From contig DATIJH010000002.1 in the NCBI GenBank assembly GCA_035478835.1, forward strand, positions 124,001-188,000: a stretch of DNA of 64,000 nucleotides, in the 5' to 3' direction. A program made the translations under genes and the position numbers. This stretch comes from DATASD01 sp035478835 (GTDB lineage: Bacteria > Patescibacteriota > Saccharimonadia > Saccharimonadales > UBA4665). Below are positions 62,206 through 64,000 of this stretch, one piece after another. The notes beneath the pieces are model-generated. The model searched no databases. It saw nothing but the letters and a program-made list of their open reading frames with translations, and was not told the origin of the DNA. Within the stretch, counting starts at the first letter, position 1; each line of letters starts with the position of its first letter.

Positions 62206-62282
62206 GGGGCTGTAGCTCAGTTGGCTAGAGCGCTTCCATGGCATGGAAGAGGTCCAGGGTTCGAGTCCCTGTAGCTCCACCA
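62206..62282 (+). tRNA. tRNA-Ala (anticodon GGC)
   Basis: The 77-nt tRNA has acceptor ggggctg with tagctcc (two G-T pairs), encoded ACCA, anticodon loop atggcat and T-arm gggttcgagtccc. Confidence 0.95.
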
Positions 62283-62314
62283 TATCGAACATGATTGTCG
62301 TTTTCGACAGAGGT

Positions 62315-62359
62315 AACAACAAGGGTTCGAACTTGATCGTTTGGCCCTTGTTGTTTTTT
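62315..62359 (+). terminator. Terminator after tRNA-Ala
   Basis: aacaacaaggg (62315-62325) and cccttgttgtt (62345-62355) form 11 perfect pairs followed by Ts. Confidence 0.85.
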
Positions 62360-62439
62360 ATGCGTCAACTTTGCGGCAGGAAAGGGTTCGAGCCCCAACA
62401 GCATCTAAGTTGCTAACCAGACGGCGTGCGGGGAGTGTA

Positions 62440-63102
62440 TTAGAGTTCTGCTATTTTCTTCAATATTTTTCCAGCTTCTGAGGCTGAGACAGAAGTGTCC
62501 AGAGTCACTAAGGCCGTTCGAGCTAGATTGGTAGCATGGGTAGGAAAATAGTCAAACTGGCCTCGGGACTCCTGGCTCAGAAACATTTCTTGCCATGCCA
62601 GTATGTCTTGTATGTCTTCTGCGGGTAAACTTTTCGCTTCTGGATCTTTCTTATGTGCTTCACTAACTTTATTCGAGTAGTAATCGTATTGATGCTTGTA
62701 ATTCTGATCGATTACTGATTGTAGGTTTTCCTTGGATATCTTGACAGCAGTGTCATAGTCGGCGCAATTACTATAGAAGTTATCGACTAGGTCCCACATG
62801 CCATCCCGTTTTAAGTCCTCCAAGAACAGGTGCTTGTACCTGGACCAACTTTCGTACTTCATAATTTGGACAGACTCTACACTAGGAGCTTGAGTGGCAA
62901 AGAAGCGTGCGCGTATAGGCTTGAGCTTATTCTCGGCCGAGCTAATCTCGCCAAATATAGTCCTGGCGGCAATCCGCTTTTCGTCGTAAACTTGGCGACG
63001 ATATAGATATAGTGCAAATGAGCCAACTACTACAGTTACTAAAGCAAGGAGCATTCCTGCGGGTTGTTCGATAAATAGATGATAGAGGTTTGCGAAGTAC
63101 AT
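62440..63102 (-). CDS. Single-pass membrane protein, unknown
   Basis: The 220-residue protein starts MYFANLYHLFIEQPAG, with a membrane helix (about 15-36) followed by a charged, helical cytoplasmic domain. TATAAA on the minus strand ends 6 nt before the ATG, setting this start over more upstream frames. Composition is more AT-rich and codon use less GC-biased than the core genes, consistent with acquisition. No family is identified. Confidence 0.5.
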   Translation of the reverse strand: MYFANLYHLFIEQPAGMLLALVTVVVGSFALYLYRRQVYDEKRIAARTIFGEISSAENKLKPIRARFFATQAPSVESVQIMKYESWSRYKHLFLEDLKRDGMWDLVDNFYSNCADYDTAVKISKENLQSVIDQNYKHQYDYYSNKVSEAHKKDPEAKSLPAEDIQDILAWQEMFLSQESRGQFDYFPTHATNLARTALVTLDTSVSASEAGKILKKIAEL

Positions 63103-63187
63103 ACATATTTTATAACCTACTTGCAATAATTTCCAAAGCGTAAGCATTATGTGCTTGCAAAATCCGGGGGGGGGTAAATTACTGTCA

Positions 63188-63421
63188 ATGCCCCGCAAGC
63201 GACGCCGTTTCCACAAAACCTCGCCTCCTGCACGGTTCATCGTAATTCCCGAGCTGCATCCGCAGCCCGATTCTATGCAACTCGCAGATGCGCTGTATGC
63301 CTTCATGCCTATATTAAAAGCTGCTGAGCGAGGAGATGAATCCGCCGCTCAGCAGCTGGCCCGTATTCATGCGCAGGCAGTTCGATTACGCTACGAACGC
63401 CGAAAACGTACAACTAACTAG
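63188..63421 (+). CDS. Small basic protein, unknown
   Basis: The 77-residue protein begins MPRKRRRFHKTSPP and ends RLRYERRKRTTN; the middle is helical (LADALYAFMPILKAAERGD). The basic ends suggest nucleic-acid binding. It converges on the HTH gene 3 nt away. A poly-G tract lies about 15 nt upstream. Small proteins of this look accompany recombinase-like HTH genes in mobile regions; this is inference. Confidence 0.4.
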   Translation: MPRKRRRFHKTSPPARFIVIPELHPQPDSMQLADALYAFMPILKAAERGDESAAQQLARIHAQAVRLRYERRKRTTN

Positions 63422-63424
63422 GCA

Positions 63425-63829
63425 TCACGTTCGTCGTACGGCCCGCTTTCGCAGCAACCGCTTTACGCTGCTCTCGCTGATTCCATATTTCGCGGCGAGT
63501 ACACGCTTAGCGGTGCCAGCTTCAAATGCGGCAACGAGTGCATCGCAGTCTGCCGCACTCAATCGATCTATGATTCGCCATGCTGTGACGATGGGTGTAG
63601 CTTCTACGATCGCGGCAATCCTACGCTCCGTGACGGCCACGTCACGTTGTCGCCACTCCTCTAGGTAGCGCCGCACCGCAGGATTCAACCTCCGTCCTGC
63701 TTGGGCCACCATTTTGAACGTGAATTGCCGGTCCTCGGCGCAGAAAAAGAGCTGAACAAAACGTTCGGCTCTTTTTAATGGCAGGCGTGGTGCGCAGCCA
63801 CTGCGTTTAGAAAGGTACACCTGGAGCAC
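63425..63829 (-). CDS. Recombinase-type helix-turn-helix protein
   Basis: The 134-residue protein starts at GTG. The C-terminal 45 residues (LSAADCDALVAAFEAGTAKR, then VLAAKYGISESSVKRLLRKR) match the HTH that ends resolvases and invertases (HTH_7/Hin type). The catalytic serine-recombinase domain is missing, so this may be a fragment of a mobile element or a small DNA-binding protein. The N-terminal 40 residues look non-specific; a start near residue 40 is possible. Confidence 0.5.
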   Translation of the reverse strand: MLQVYLSKRSGCAPRLPLKRAERFVQLFFCAEDRQFTFKMVAQAGRRLNPAVRRYLEEWRQRDVAVTERRIAAIVEATPIVTAWRIIDRLSAADCDALVAAFEAGTAKRVLAAKYGISESSVKRLLRKRAVRRT

Positions 63830-63900
63830 TTAAATAAAATCACATGACGCAGTAGCACACTGCGCCCCAACGTTTTGTAACTTTTTTCATAGATCCATGA

Positions 63901-63919
63901 AGGCTGCGCAGCCTATAAT
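63901..63919 (+). promoter_or_regulatory. Promoter with 14-bp palindromic operator
   Basis: aggctgcgcagcct (63901-63914) is a perfect palindrome sharing its last base with a consensus TATAAT (63914-63919). A dimeric regulator bound here would block RNA polymerase. Confidence 0.5.
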
Positions 63920-63943
63920 TATGATTTAAAAGAGGGACTAAGT

Positions 63944-64000
63944 ATGCGTAGAAGCTTTTTACAGCGAACTTTTATCGCGCTAACGGGACTATTTGTGGGC
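63944..64000 (+). CDS. Exported protein, 3' truncated by window end
   Basis: AGAGGG lies 8 nt before the ATG. The 19 visible residues, MRRSFLQRTFIALTGLFVG, form a signal peptide with a twin-arginine-like RRxFL, though a Sec signal is equally possible. The product is unknown. Confidence 0.55.
   Translation, partial: MRRSFLQRTFIALTGLFVG

Noticed and set aside
1..64000. CRISPR arrays, rRNA genes, complete insertion sequences
   Set aside because: No regular short repeats, rRNA sequence or complete transposase with terminal inverted repeats were seen.
1..64000. Alternative code with TGA as Gly (as in some other CPR)
   Set aside because: TGA acts as a normal stop in several clear genes (for example the FtsA-like gene and sbcB), and no core gene is interrupted by in-frame TGA.

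Overview
The window most likely comes from a member of the Candidatus Saccharibacteria (TM7) or a close relative in the Patescibacteria (CPR). This is inferred from content: a truncated alanyl-tRNA synthetase, a short UvrC, an FtsA-like ATPase overlapping a large single-pass membrane protein, DUF2127, DedA and holin-IV small membrane proteins, many lineage-specific hypotheticals and almost no biosynthetic genes. GC is moderate (a little over half). The code looks standard, with TGA used as stop. No sequence search was possible, so the placement is an inference.

Layout. 1-6200: end of an ATP-synthase-epsilon-like protein, a very long hairpin, then a cell-surface locus: a tail-fibre-like anchored protein, two paralogous secreted proteins, a DUF916-like anchored protein and an Ig/PKD anchored protein. 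6200-17700: mnmA, a degenerate GGDEF protein, short alaS, a cell-division and wall operon (FtsA-like, anchored partner, ruvX, mltG), a LysM-CHAP hydrolase with a long leader, and obg. 17700-29650: a tandem pair of unknown paralogues, exonuclease I, a RibD/DHFR-like reductase, an orphan CdiI-like immunity protein, a VUT/YhhQ transporter behind a foldable leader, uvrA, two nucleoside-deoxyribosyltransferase-like proteins around a methyltransferase, and DedA. 29650-41750: ribosomal protein L25, DUF2127, an ABC exporter, trhO, uvrC, two double-HTH-like regulators, an M24 peptidase, holin-IV, secG, a peptide-binding protein and tRNA-Leu(CAG). 41750-46800: an accessory island with small unknown proteins, a zincin-like membrane protein, a frameshifted gene, a TrmB-like sensor, an FAD monooxygenase and a third regulator. 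46800-64000: a Pro-rich anchored protein, an FAD-linked oxidase, tRNA-Leu(GAG), tRNA-Val, a pilin-like protein, an M23-like repeat protein, a D,D-carboxypeptidase, lemA-htpX, ligA, an ITPase, a probable novel small RNA, an ECF sigma/anti-sigma pair, tRNA-Ala and a degraded region with an HTH protein.

Two themes cross the window. First, genes at the head of a transcription unit very often have a TATAAT-like box (frequently with an upstream TGn) ending 6-11 nt before the start codon, which predicts leaderless mRNAs; genes inside operons use Shine-Dalgarno sites or 4-nt ATGA overlaps. Second, many products act at the cell surface (adhesin-like proteins, peptidoglycan hydrolases, pilin, anchored peptide-binding protein), as expected for an epibiont living on another bacterium. 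The items most worth a second look are the 60415-60566 small-RNA locus, the surface-complex locus, the M23-repeat protein, the orphan CDI immunity gene, the LigA without zinc-finger cysteines and the deoxyribosyltransferase-RHH fusion with a substituted catalytic residue.
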